Of a stretch of DNA of 64,000 nt, positions 12,104 through 24,619 are shown piece by piece (positions within the stretch are counted from its first letter, which is position 1; every line of letters starts with the position of its first letter). The translations under genes and the position numbers were made by a program. Source of the stretch: Adineta vaga (lineage: Eukaryota > Rotifera); the NCBI GenBank assembly GCA_021613535.1, contig CP075494.1, forward strand, positions 8,122,001 to 8,186,000, given 5' to 3'. The notes beneath the pieces were generated by a model. The model searched no databases, had not been told where the DNA came from, and was given only the letters and a program-made list of their open reading frames with translations.

Positions 12104-13586
12104 GGATAGGATGTAGATCTATAAATAAAAAAGAGCTATCATTCATTCGTTTGATCAGTAGAAAGAAAGAAGAAAGGAAATGTCTCAGGGTCAGTAGAGA
12201 GTAACAGCTGTCACTTTCTGTTCATCCAATAATCATTAGTTCGACGTCTATCTGTGAGTTGACCTCTTATGATAAGATGATGTAATCAAATTGTACAGTA
12301 TATTCTTTAACGATGATCAATCATCGTATATACAAAATGTCTCTTGTAGACAGTGAATGACCACAAATGATCATCGTCATCGTTGCTGTTCAATTCAGTC
12401 TACTTGTCTTGTCTGTACTGAAAACGAAGCAATCAATATAATTAGATTAGAATTGATCAGAATGACGGCAAGAAAAAGCAATCTTCAATTAAACACGAAC
12501 TGAAATACATTCTCATTTTCTTGACGACGAATAAAAACATGTCAGAAACGTTTTGTTGATATGATAAACAAATCTCTATATCATCTTCTGATGACACGCT
12601 AAAAGCGTCAAAAGGACTATCTCATTTTGTCGTCTACTATTTACTAGATAACTTTGGCAATGCAATCCACCTCTGCATGTCAACAGTCTTATTTGTCATT
12701 TCTATTACGCGGAAAGATATGAATAAGAATTCTTTGCGCAGTACAGTATAAATCGATCGTTTAGTCTTTTCTTTGTGCGTTAAAGAAGAAAAAATTGAAC
12801 TTATTGGTCGATTGAGACTACCATTTGAATCGTATAAGAAAAAATACAGCTGATATTTCTTTTCTTTGATAGAGGTCTATTGCCGAGACATCAAACAATT
12901 GAGATGGTTTTAAAATTTAATGATATTGAGTGCAATAAGTCTCGTTTCAGTTATTATTTGTTTACATTTCAAGTGCAAAGATCTTTTCTAGTTGACTTCA
13001 TTTCTTCGACAAAAGTATCGTCTGTTTTTGTCGAATGATACCCGTCAAACAATTATCTAATGTCTAAGTAAATATCCTATATATCAATAAAAGAATAACG
13101 GTTTGAAAGAAGAAATGCACTCTATATGTTTAAATTATAGATTAGTAATAAACTATGAAGTACAACTCTATAGACATCAAACAGATCGATAGACAATTAT
13201 ACGTTGCTTGATGATGGATATGATGAAACTTAATTGTCAACGTCTTACTATTATCACTAGAGAAGCGTCAAAAAATGTACCTAGATTTCGTCTGCAATAC
13301 TTGCAAAGGATTTATTGACCGAGAAATGAAATTTCGAATTGAAAATTATTCAATACTTTTGTAGGACATCAGAACGTTCTGGCATAATGCCAAGTATAAA
13401 ACAAATAGAATAAAGAACATACGTGATTAATTTTTTTTCTCTTCTTTCTCTTTTTTTGAATGAGAACAATTTTCAAACATGCAACTGTTTCTTATATACT
13501 TTCAAACATTTCTAAAGGCAACAGACATATTGTTATGTAATTATTCACCATTTTCTTTTGTAGAATTTTTATTTTGTACATAAAAA
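12104..13586. other. Divergent promoter region between the RhoGEF gene and IQCH
   Basis: About 1.5 kb of AT-rich sequence with no supported exon. Two head-to-head genes start at its ends, so it should contain both promoters. Confidence 0.5.
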
Positions 13587-16500
13587 ATGATGGCCCTTGT
13601 GCCATCAAGTAATGATGAGAGCGACAACCGGAATACAAATAATGAAAAGGTTATCGATCATATTGATTAGTTAAATTATATTATAATTGTTGTTCTATTG
13701 TATTTAGGATAGAAAAAATAGTATGATGAATGTGTTCAATAGACATAATAGTTCTTCATTATCGGTGAATCAATTTAATGTAAGACCTGCACAAGATAGA
13801 TCTACCTATGAACAACTCTATCAATTTCAAGAGTCTCGTGATCGACTATCAAGCAATTCAAAGTTAGTTTGCAATTTTTTATATATTTTTCTCGATTTCA
13901 AATCTTATATTGATAGTCGTCAAAGACATTCAGATGGTAAACCTATTGTAATGATCGATACTACATATAACAATCCTCCACCTGAAAATTCTGGTCTTCA
14001 ATTACCATTGATTGAAACGCATCATTCACGAGTAATCAGTCATTTACTTTTGTTAATCTACATTTTATTTATTTATTTATATTAGCCTAAATCAAGAAAC
14101 TCGCTGTCGAGAAAGCCATCCGAATCACTGGGTATCTTACCTCTTAAACATCGACGAACCCTTCTCGTAAACATCTCTTAGTATTCCGTTAACACTATAT
14201 ATATATATATTATTTTGTAGAATTATAACATTCCATCATCATCAGATGATGCTAAACGAGAACTTCTTAGACTGGCTGGACATGAAACAACGATACAGAT
14301 TACTTCTTCGACTTTTGAATCATTACCATCAAGAACAAATAGTTCAATACAACGAATCCGAACATACAGTAGAGGTTAGAATATTGCAAGTTTCTCGTTA
14401 TAATTCTTATATCTTCACTAAATTTCAGAAGATTACGATGGAAATATTTATCATCATGAACCAACAACTATCTCAAATGTTAAATCATTCAACCATCGAA
14501 ATCAAAAACCTGTTCCAGAACGTTTGAGTTCAGTAAGTAATTAAGAAATAATTAGTTAAATATTATGTCTCTAAATATAGACTCATCGTTTTCTTGGACA
14601 CAACGGAAAAGAACGAGCTGCTATTGTGATTCAATCTTTCTGGCGTGGTGTTCGTACACGACAGGCTTATAAAAAATTAAAAAAACGTAAATGGGCAGTA
14701 AATGTAATTGCATCCGCCTGGTTAACGCACTCGAAATTATCTCAAATTCGAAATCACTTGAAATTAACACGACATCGTCAATTAGAATTCTTTCATTTGA
14801 AACAAAATGAATTCAAAGAAAATTGGTTATTGATATCATCAAATCGTCGTGTGATTGTTCATTTACCATCCTTAGGTTTAACAGAACATACACGAAAAAA
14901 ATTAAAGAATTTATCACTTAGAGAAAACTATCAAATTGGGCGATTATGTGAATTAGAAGATCCGAATGTTGATATCATCTATGTATCCTCCGTGGATGTC
15001 AATGATGAAATTCTACAATATTATAATAAATTAGTAAGATTTATTTCAATTCTGAAAATGATGTTTTTTTTCTCTTGATATCGTTTTGTAAAATTTAGAT
15101 TCATTTACGAACTATGGTTGAACAAGGTAGTGAGCAACCTCTACCATCAACATCTAATCATATATATGAAAGATTTAAAATTATTATACCTGAAGCATTA
15201 CATAGTTTTCCAGTAAGTTAGTTTCGTATCGTTCACGTATACACATTCGTCTTGTCATTGTTTAGAAACATAATATGTGTTTATCTACTCTATTGAAATA
15301 CAGTCCTAAAGCTTTGAAACAGTACGTAGAATTATGAAAGATATAAATGATGATTTATGAAGTATTTTAGAATAAAAACATTGATAAAAGATCGTCAAGC
15401 TTATCTTGTATCAGGTATTTCACATATGGATGATTTACATATTGCTGAATATCTTAATATTCCTATATATGGTTTGTTGAATTTATTGTTTTATTGAATT
15501 AATTTGATTGAAAAAAACAAACTTTTCTAGGTTGTGAACCAGAAGCATCCTATTTATATTCCACAAAATCTGGTTCAAAACGGATTTTTAAATCTAGTAA
15601 TGTTCCAATGCCATTTGGTGAATACGATATATATGATGAAAAACATCTACTGAACGCATTAACTCAATTAATTATTGATCATTCGGATGTTCAACGATGG
15701 TTATTTAAAATCGATGATCAATTTGATGGATTAGGTATTGCTTACTGTGATATTGCTATTTATCTTCCATGTTATGATGATTTTGTGAAGGAAGTTGAAA
15801 ATTCATCAAAGAAATCCGTATCGGTGAGGAAATCGATTAAACAGATTGTTAAGAATCTCTCTTTATTTTAGAAAGATTTTTATGGAAAAATTCTTTCTGA
15901 ATTACCGAATGTTCTCGATAAATATACAATCTATGTAAATAAAGCTCAATTCAATTCATGGAAAACTTTTATGTCAAGTTTCTTATCTCAAGGAGGTATT
16001 ATTGAAGCATATCCACCATCGGATTCGATAACATCATTAACTATTTGTCTTGCTATTGAATTCGATGGACAAAATTCATTGATCTGTTCCGGTGATCAAC
16101 TTCATGCTGAATCACAATATTCTTGTTGGGGCTTAGCTTTTCCTCAATCGAGTGTTGATCCGAAAGAATTAAACAACTATTGTGCATTAATTGCTGAACA
16201 ATGTAAACAAAGACATATCTATGGTTATATTGATCTTGATTTTGTTACATTTATTGAAACAAAAACTGATAAACAACAAATTTGGATAACAGATTTATCT
16301 GTTGGTTATTCTGAACATCTTTCTCTTTTTCGTGTTATGAAATACGTAACAACTGGACAATTTAATTCTCAGAAACATTCATTTACTGTTCAAATGAAAC
16401 AACCAAAACAACGTCTAAGAAACTGGCAAAATGGTGCACCTGAATATACAGTAAAAGAACCTTTTCTTTATCTATAAACAAAGAATTTCAAAGAACTATT

Positions 16501-16947
16501 TTAGATCATAGAAAGAAATCGTTATGCTATTTGGAGTTCTCGACTTTATCATACAAATTTATCTACCATACCTTATAGTATGTTTTTTCAAATTTGTCGA
16601 TCACATGCTGTTGGTTTTGATGTTCGAGAAAAACAAGGCAGTATTTTTACTTTACTCGAAGGAAATCATCATGATCATATTGGAATGATTACGATAAGTG
16701 AAACATTACAACAGACTTTATCGAATTTTATTAGTAATCTAAACGTCATTCATCGAGAAATTGTAAAAACAACAGAAATACAAGGTCAAAATAATTTTAT
16801 GGTTTGTTCGATTATTTTGTTTATTGAAATACAATAAAAGTCATTATTCTTCTTCAATTTTAGTTAGCAGTGAATGAAATAGAAAATATATTGGATACTA
16901 CGCAAGACAATGCTTCAAATGTTTCACTAAATACAACTACATCTTGA
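13587..16947 (+). CDS. IQCH: IQ motif-containing protein H (IQCH-like)
   Basis: IQCH proteins are associated with sperm and ciliated cells and combine calmodulin-binding IQ motifs with an ATP-grasp-like region. Fourteen exons (13587-13649, 13708-13862, 13917-14031, 14086-14166, 14221-14374, 14429-14532, 14581-15033, 15099-15212, 15266-15321, 15371-15471, 15531-15823, 15872-16450, 16505-16801, 16864-16947) give 882 residues in a consistent frame. The first ~230 residues are low-complexity and Ser/Asn-rich. One clear IQ motif follows: AAIVIQSFWRGVRTRQAYKK. The body contains family-like segments: REFF-type helices, 'VDIIYVSSVDVNDEILQYY', 'YLVSGISHMDDLHIAEYLNI' and 'RWLFKIDDQFDGLGIAYCDI' (ATP-grasp-like). 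The name is by recognition of this domain order; confidence is good but not absolute. Confidence 0.82.
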
Positions 16948-17466
16948 ATATACTTTGTTTTCTTGTTTTTTAGTCACTTAATCATTCACACATGTTCTTT
17001 ATATAATAAATCATTTTCACAAGGCAAACTACAATGAACGACTATGTATAATTAAGTTCAAAGAAATTTTGATGTTCTATAGTTTTACTTTGTAAATTTA
17101 TTCAAATGACACAAGTAAGATATAAGGTATGTATTCGATCGAAAGAACATTACAATCAAATATAGTAATATCATTTATGGCATTCGTAACATATTACTCA
17201 AAATGTTGATGACGTACGTAGTCAAAAATTTTATTACACAACTACGGCTCGATAAACTATTAGTAAACTATAGTGTGTTCTTTTCTCGTGGATCAGTCTG
17301 AAAAGAAAATGTCAATATATCATCTTTCTTTTACACTTCATCATAGGTCAATAGAATGTCATTTTGAAACAAACCTCCCACACATCCAACTATATCTGTA
17401 CATATTTATATAATAAACTGTGTTAAATATGCTATTCAGACAGTAAAAAAAACCCAAAGTGAATAT
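16948..17466. other. Intergenic region, no gene seen
   Basis: AT-rich 3' flank of the IQCH-like gene and promoter side of the cystine-knot peptide gene. No exon is supported. Confidence 0.5.
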
Positions 17467-17793
17467 ATGAAATTCTTGTGTTATATACTCATTTTTCTAA
17501 TACCATTTTCTTTCTCGTATCCTCGTCAATATCCCAATGATCTAAATAATCTTCTTCAAATGTATTTGAAACAACGTGAAACCATGTTGGATACATCAAA
17601 ACAAAAATTTGGCTCTCCAAGACAAAATTTATTTCGAGTAATGCCAATACATTATCAACAACTACAAATACATAATCCAACATGTTTACCACAAGTATGG
17701 ACATGTGGACCCGGTTTACCACTCTGCTGTCCTGGCCTTATGTGTTATGATGGTAATGCTAAACGTGGTCGATATTGTGTAGCTAGAGGATAA
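17467..17793 (+). CDS. Secreted inhibitor-cystine-knot (knottin-like) peptide precursor
   Basis: Single-exon gene of 108 residues. An N-terminal signal peptide covers about residues 1-17 (MKFLCYILIFLIPFSFS). A ~55-residue propeptide-like region follows, without cysteines. The C-terminal module has six cysteines at 73, 80, 87, 88, 93 and 104. The spacing C-x6-C-x6-CC-x4-C-x10-C is the classical inhibitor-cystine-knot framework. Peptides on this scaffold include channel modulators, protease inhibitors and antimicrobial peptides, so the fold does not fix the function. There is no dibasic site directly before the first cysteine. A polyadenylation-type AATAAAA follows at about 17849. Confidence 0.75.
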   Translation: MKFLCYILIFLIPFSFSYPRQYPNDLNNLLQMYLKQRETMLDTSKQKFGSPRQNLFRVMPIHYQQLQIHNPTCLPQVWTCGPGLPLCCPGLMCYDGNAKRGRYCVARG

Positions 17794-18048
17794 AATAATA
17801 CTGACAAATGTTGTTGTTTTTTTTCTTTTATAAATCTCATTTTTTCCAATAAAATTTTGAAATAAGTATTATTATACAGTTTTCTTATGTTGAATAATCT
17901 TGATAAAAATTCGAAAACAACCTATATGTGCATAATATCGCGTCTTTCACTATGACTCGTGAAATGTACAGGTAGTTGTGAAAAGAATATTATGTGTACA
18001 TGCTTGATTATATAAATTTATTTAAAAAAAAATTATAAATTTTACAAT

Positions 18049-18829
18049 TTATGCAATACGTGGTGTTTCACTAACAATTCCTTTTTCATCAACAGCAACA
18101 CGTACACGATCATTACGAAAATCCATTGTCATTGGTGAATTACGAGGAACTGTGAAGACCTGAGTAAAACCTATAAATTCATAACAAAACAAGATCAATC
18201 TATTGACTAGAGATACGTATTGACATACCAGTTTGTTCTTTGATATGTTCTACAACATATGAACCTTCTTTTCCAACCATTTCTGGCCATGCTGTTTTCT
18301 TCGCATCATTGAACAGCATTCGTGTATCAGCTTCTAATGGATCTGAAGATCATTAGTTTTATCGTTTGTTAACTTAGTATAAAATTTCTTCAAACCTGAA
18401 TTGATGCTAACAACTGGAATATCTTTTGTAATTGTACTATCACTACTGATAGGTACGCGAACATGTTGATCAGTGATAAACAAAAGATTAGTTCCTTTAC
18501 TAATTCGAACTGATAATGTATATATTCTTTGGGAAGAAAGGTCATTTGGTATTTCCATTTCGAACGCATATGGAAGTGAGAATAAATCGTCAACTTGAGT
18601 TTGTTTGATAATAATTGCTGCACATCAGCCATTGTTGTATCTTGAATAGAAATTGTCATTTTTGAACCAGATGGAATACGAATCGATTTATTAACATCAC
18701 CATCCACAAGAACTTGACCACGAATGATATTGCCAACTAATAAACAAATAAAATACAAAACGACAAAAGAAACAAAAACAACATACCACATAGTGGTAAT
18801 AAACATGTTAAAATAATTAAACGAAACAT
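18049..18829 (-). CDS. Secreted YbaY-like domain fused to potato inhibitor I (eglin/CI-2, MEROPS I13) domain; frameshifted
   Basis: Four exons (18787-18829, 18396-18736, 18229-18342, 18049-18170). The first encodes a signal peptide (MFRLIILTCLLPLCG). The second carries a YbaY/YscW-type domain: IRGQVLVDG, IPSGSKMTISIQDTTMADV, SLPYAFEMEIPND, RIYTLSVRISKGTNLLFITD. Exons 3-4 carry an I13 serine protease inhibitor: TAWPEMVGKEG, 'EHIKEQTGFTQVFTVP', then SPMTMDFRNDRVRVAVD and a C-terminal TPRIA. By comparison with CI-2/eglin the reactive bond is Met-Asp in MTM-DFR. The summed exon length is 620, one base short of a multiple of three. The YbaY frame breaks at about 18622, after ADV, so one base is missing there. 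This is either a pseudogene allele or a sequence error. Confidence 0.8.
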
Positions 18830-19939
18830 ATCTAAAACGTTTTCGTTTACAATCGTTAAATTTATTGATCTAAAAAAAACGGAATTATTTATTCGTTTAC
18901 AAACATATTATAAATACATAATAAATATAGGAAGAGCATGACAAATCGACAGAAAATATCCTTCGAACTGAAGCTGAAATGAAGAAAAAAACAACGTGTG
19001 CAGGTAGAAAGCAAAAGAGAGGGAGAGAGAGACAGTAGTCGCTTAGACATAACTATGCCTGAGTAGAATGATTTGTTGTCATTAGAAAAGAAAGTACGTG
19101 ATTGGTGAAACGATTGAAAAGAAACACAAATCGTTTTTTAATTAGATAAGAAATATAGTTTAAAAAAGTAGTCACAGTTAATTAATTGTTTTTATATGTC
19201 GACGTACGAGGTTAAAAAATACCTCTCATCAATCAATAATTTAGAACGTCCATGAAAAGAACAGCAGGATAGCTTGTGACATGTTTCCTTTAATCTAAAA
19301 ACATGGCAAAGAATTTCATCCAGCAAATTTAAAAATTAATCATGACATTATGAATCAATGGAGCAAGTCTCGTAAGAAAAATACTATTGTTGGCACTCCA
19401 AGAAAACAGTATTGAAATATGATAACATAGTTCTATTATAAATCGATCCTGATCTGAAATAATGTACTTGCTGTTAGTTCCAAACTGACTGTGATAGTTG
19501 GTTTTTCTGGATTAAAGTAAGTTAGATAATACCAGAATAAAATATCGTGTAGGTCAATTTAGACTTTTTTGTTTTTATTTACACCGACACAAAATAACCG
19601 GTAGTTGGAGAGAAAGAAAAAAACGACTGTTCCCTAATGAAACAAAATAATGAAGGGAGCATAAGTATACATATACAGACAACAAGAACGATAGTATGTG
19701 TCGGTCAATGGGCAGAGGAAAGAAAAGTGTAATACGAACAACAATGACGAATGACATATAAAAAACAATATGAGAAGAGAAAAATAAATAAAGACATCAA
19801 TGTTAATCAGTCTTGACGACAAACAGCAGCACGAACAACAACAACAACAACAACAACGATGAATTTAATATTGCACAGCAAGTAAAAGAACAAAAAAAAA
19901 GAATCAATGTGTAGGACAATAAAAAATAGGAATGATCAT
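18830..19939. other. Intergenic region with simple repeats
   Basis: Between two minus-strand genes. Contains a GA-rich run at about 19017-19033 and an (AAC)8-like tract at about 19834-19857. No exon is supported; the right part is the 3' flank of the synaptotagmin gene. Confidence 0.5.
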
Positions 19940-22433
19940 TTATGATGGTTTGCCATCTTCCGGATCTTTTAATGAATGCCATTGGGCAATCGGTCGTCGC
20001 GGTGATGCAAGCATATCAGACCAATGCCGTAATTCTGTACCAGTTGCATTACAACCTAAAACAACTTTACCAATTGGTTCAGATGTGCCGATACGATCAT
20101 AATCGACAACAGTAACGACTAGTTGTACTTTCTAAAACAATAAAGATTTCAATTCATAGAAATATATATTTTCGTAAATCAATATACGAACTTGAATTTG
20201 TTCAAACGGTACTTCAAATGTAAATGATTCGTTATAATATGGATTTAATGTACATTTTTTAATCGATGTTTTCTTCTTTTTCAAACGTTTGCCATTCATC
20301 ATTAATGATAATTTAACATATGGATCTAAAAAATAATACATTACCAAATGTATATCAGTATTCAATTACGTACCAGAAAGACCACCAACGTCCATTTTTT
20401 TCAGATTTTTCGCTTCGAGTATGGTAATTGTTAGTTTACCTGCTGTTGGAACATATCGAAGTGAAAAACAAATGTCACCTAATTTATTTTCCTAGAAAAC
20501 ATGAAATAATAAATGAATTACATCATTTTTTTTCTTCTTCTAGAAAAACTTACCGCCTCTTTATCTCCTGGAGGTGGTGATAAATCTTTAATTTCTCTGA
20601 TAACTTTGCCTAAATCGACTGTATTTAATGGAATTTGTACTTCACCAATTTGATCATGCCTTGAAAATCGATCGAAATCATATACAGCGAAGACCAAGGT
20701 TTTTCCACCAATTTCACCATAAGCCAAATTCTATATACAATGAAAGAAAAAAGATTTCTTTGATGACATAAATTTTTCATTGAATTTACTTTAAATATAA
20801 ATGTTTCATTGAAAATAGGATTTAGCGTTTTTCGATAGACTTTTGTTTCAAATTTTTTCTTCTTATCAGGTAATACATAAACTTTCACATATGGATCCGA
20901 TGTTCCACTCATATCCATAGCTGGTAATTCTTGAGCTTGTATAACTTCGACTTTGAGCTAAAGAATTCATAATTAAAATTAAGATTCTTTGACAATCAAA
21001 ATAATTCTACTTCTTGTTTTTGAAAATCATAATCAAGTGAATATTCTAATTTGCCTAAATTAGGTGCTTCACTTTTCTTCGAATCAGCATCTTCGTTATC
21101 TTCCATATTTGGTGTTAATTCTTCAATATCAGGTTGGACCTAAAAGAAATCAATCATTTTCAATAGAATAGAATACGTTTGAATTATGTTTACCTTCTCT
21201 TTAAGTAAACCAAATGTTTTGACAGCCTGTAAATCGATACCTTTACCGCCTTTGACACCTTTCTTTTTCCATAGTTTTCGACATGTTCGACGAATACAAC
21301 ATGCAATACATGTACATAATGCAAGAAGTACAATAATAACGAGGATAATTGTAGCCCAAGGTGGCACTAAAAAATGAAATTCGATGAAAAATCAATCGTT
21401 GCCCAAACACTGACTCAAACAGTGGACCTACTCTTTACGCGAGACGCTTTACCGACTGAGCTACTTGGGCAATAAATATGCGAACTAATTCAATAAAAAA
21501 AATTTCATTATCAATTATTCTCAATCTCTTGAGAATTGACGTTCTATAGTCAACTATCGAACATCGAACAACATATATTTATATGTGTACGTTATTTTAC
21601 CTGGTATGATCAAGCCGAATAATCTTGTTTTTCTTTCTATATTATGATCTAATTTCGTTGAATTGTTCATTTCTAACTAAACATATCTCTTTTAACCATA
21701 TGCGAAAAAGTAATATATAAGTCAATGATTGTAAATATCTATTCACATCAAAATACACCGGTAAATGTTGGTGGTGTGCACTTTTTTGTCAGTCGAATGT
21801 TTTACGAAAAAAAATATGTAGAAGAGAGGAAAGAAAAAGTTTTTTTCCTTTTGGTCACAATCTTTTTATGTACATTATCGATTACCATAGTTAAGAATAA
21901 CATGAGTAACGAATCTCTCTCTCTCTTTTCTCTTTTTCTGTAGTTGATTGTCAATACAGAACATAAAGTCATCTATTCGTTTGCTTCATTTCAAATGTAT
22001 TGTAATAAGAGAAGAATTCAAGAAAAAAAACCCGTCCAATATGTTGATTTGCATCACGTCAGTTAACTTTCGTCGTTCTACAATTATCGAATGACTCCTA
22101 CACAAACATAAACACCTTTACAGGTGGATACAAATATATTTTTCGTTCTTGACTCATTTTGACAGATGACAATAATGATTCAGGTAAAAGATTTCAAATT
22201 GAATAGAAATACTTACTAGGAACTTTTTCGATGACATCTTTTCCAATTGCTTTGGCCTTTTCAAATTGATTTTCGGTAGTTGTCAATGGAAGACCTGCGC
22301 CTGCTGGAGTCGTGGCTGAATCGTCATCGTCATCATCGTCTCCATCTCCATCTTCATCATAATCATCTTCTGCATCATCATTAGTTGATTGCAATTCTTG
22401 ACGACGAAAACGACGATGCCGTAAAATACCCAT
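19940..22433 (-). CDS. SYT1: Synaptotagmin (Syt1/2-type calcium sensor of exocytosis)
   Basis: Vesicle membrane protein that couples calcium to SNARE-driven fusion. Eight exons (22217-22433, 21194-21366, 21011-21139, 20790-20957, 20554-20730, 20374-20491, 20192-20325, 19940-20131) encode 435 residues. The lumenal N-terminus has an Asp-rich run (residues ~23-38). One TM segment follows ([20 protein letters not shown]) with a palmitoylation-like CTCIACC. A basic linker comes next ([12 protein letters not shown]). C2A begins [19 protein letters not shown], with calcium-loop residues in [11 protein letters not shown] and [12 protein letters not shown]2B has [25 protein letters not shown], the polybasic [20 protein letters not shown], and ends with the synaptotagmin WHSL signature. 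A tRNA-like sequence sits in the first intron. Confidence 0.95.
21401..21470 (-). tRNA. tRNA-like sequence, probable degenerate tRNA-Lys-type pseudogene
   Basis: On the minus strand, inside the first intron of synaptotagmin. The 70-base element begins GCCCAAGTAGCTCAGTCGG. The acceptor stem GCCCAAG pairs with TTTGGGC. The D arm has the A-box-like TAGCTCAGTCGG. The T arm is perfect (CACTG-TTTGAGT-CAGTG), although the loop has TTTGA in place of TTCRA. The anticodon arm is one base short, with only a CTC/GAG 3-bp stem and no U33, so no valid anticodon can be assigned. The acceptor and D arm resemble tRNA-Lys. Confidence 0.55.
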
Positions 22434-24619
22434 ATGATATATTTGATAAGACTAATCAAAACTACTGACAACTAGAAAAAAAGAAGAAAGGCGAATTGTT
22501 GATGAGCATTTCTGTTTTCTTTTGTATATTTTTATAAACGATAAAATGGCGTGTGTCGTTAGACGATAGAAACATGTAATATAATGAAATGTAAAAAAAA
22601 TGAGAAGGATGTCAAGAGGAGAGCAGCAATATAATCGTAGGAAGATTAATGCAACATTTTTCTTTCTTTGTCTATCATTTTCATCATGAGCTGAGAATAG
22701 CAGGATAGCAATAGGTAGCCTCTAACTTACGGATTTGTAATATCATCAACGCCTATGGTCGTGAATTTGAGTAGAAAATAATCGTAGGTTTCGCTTACTT
22801 GTTTTATATATGATGCTCGCAAATACGGAGGATAAAGATGATGGCAGTTCTGACGAACAGTTCACAATAACGACAACAACAACAAGCAAGTTTTTCTCGT
22901 TTTTCTTCTCTCTCTCTCTCTTCGCTCTTTTTCTTTAATAATAGTAGTAGTCGATGAAAGAGAAAAAATATGAATGAACCATTTTTTTCCTTCGTGTCTT
23001 GTTCGTTCTAAACATCGAAGTAAAACGACGAGGACGACGACGACGATGCCGCTCATCGTCGAAGCGAATGTTTGTTCTTAGTATTGACGTTTTCTTTTCC
23101 AGTCTCTCTGCTCGTCGTAACACGCATCCACAATTACTTGAAGGCGGAAGAAGAAATGGAGAAAGTCGTCATCGGACTTTTTTTTCTCTCTCCCTCTGTT
23201 TTCTTGTCGTTGTAGCAATTCGAAGTAAGAATTGAACGTTGTTACAGACGTCGTTGCTGTCTCTAGCCGATAGTCTGATGTTCAACCAGCATGACTGATT
23301 TTTTTTCTCGCATTTCCATACCAATGGAAAGAGAAAAAGGAGAATAGGACCGCGAAAGCTAACGTACTTATGGAAGAGAGAAAAATGAGTTTTTTCTTTT
23401 CTAAATATTCAATGTAAAGAAGGTTTTTTTTTACGATATAAGGAAAACTACGATAGTTTCTTTCACTAATCAATCAATGGGTAGAATGGCAAGAGAAAAT
23501 AGAAGAAGAAGCAGGAGAAGGAAAAGAAACGCCTAGTCCAGTAATGAACACTTAAGGGCCTGAGATACAAAAGAGAAAGAAAACGAAAATTATATATTGC
23601 TGTTACATCGCATTCGGAACTGAGCGGAAGAAATATGCGATTATATTGCCTCAAAATAAAAATAAAAACTAACAATTTTAAGCATATAGATTTCATCTAA
23701 GAACAAATAACTTGTATCTTGGTTTGAATATAAGAAATAAAAAACGAATTGAAGAATGGTGATAATATATTTTTTTTTTTGTGACAAATAAAAATCGTTT
23801 TGCATTTCAATGATTCATTGATTGTTGACAACCTTCGTCATTCTATATAAAGGTGAATTTATGATTACCTATACTCAAATTCATCTTTTTCCTATGACGT
23901 CAGTTTGTATTGTATAGGTAGTCTATTGAAATACTATTAGCAAGATCTAATTTAATAGTTTTCCTTTCTTAATATTCTCCTAGTCTCGTAGGAGAAGAAT
24001 CAGGTAAAGTCGAAAAGCAACACACTAAAGGTATATATATATATATATTAATATTAGTGCATAAAATGGACTTGTATTTAAGTAGAAACATATGCGATCA
24101 AACATCATTAATTAGAACAAAGGAAGTTATAAAATGAAGTTTACAACTTCATTTCCGAGCAGTTCTATTCGGAAAGACATGAAATTAATATCAAAAGATT
24201 ATATAGAAAGTTTCTTACATTTGTCGTAGGATTTTCTGAAACCTTGCAATGTTTCTCGAATAGAATATAAAGAATTAATGAGTTTCAGCATGCTTACATT
24301 TTAATCTTAAGATTAAACTGAATAATATCATGCCTCATATTTCTTCTGAAGAAAATAAAACCTATAAAACTTGTATCATACTCACATACTTCAGCATTTT
24401 TTCATTCTATAAATATATTCTCAAAGAACTGACACATTGAATAGAAATAACGATCAAAATGTGCATATAAATCAAATAATTCTTTTCAATATATCCGACT
24501 CATTGAATTTATTTTCTTTATACCATTTATTGCATATATACAATATTTACAATCTTTCCATTTCTTTCTGTTCGTTATAAATTCAACTATCCTGTCATTT
24601 GTCCATGTATTTTTAAATC
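22434..24619. other. Intergenic region, promoter side of synaptotagmin
   Basis: About 2.2 kb without a convincing exon. It has a (CT)n run ending near 22920, CGA/GAC-rich triplet sequence around 23024-23060, CT/T-rich stretches near 23180, and a (TA)n tract at about 24034-24049. The open frames here are low-complexity and not supported. Confidence 0.5.

Noticed and set aside
22862-23235. Arg/Ser-rich open frames on both strands
   Set aside because: Generated by CT and CGA simple repeats; no start context or domain.
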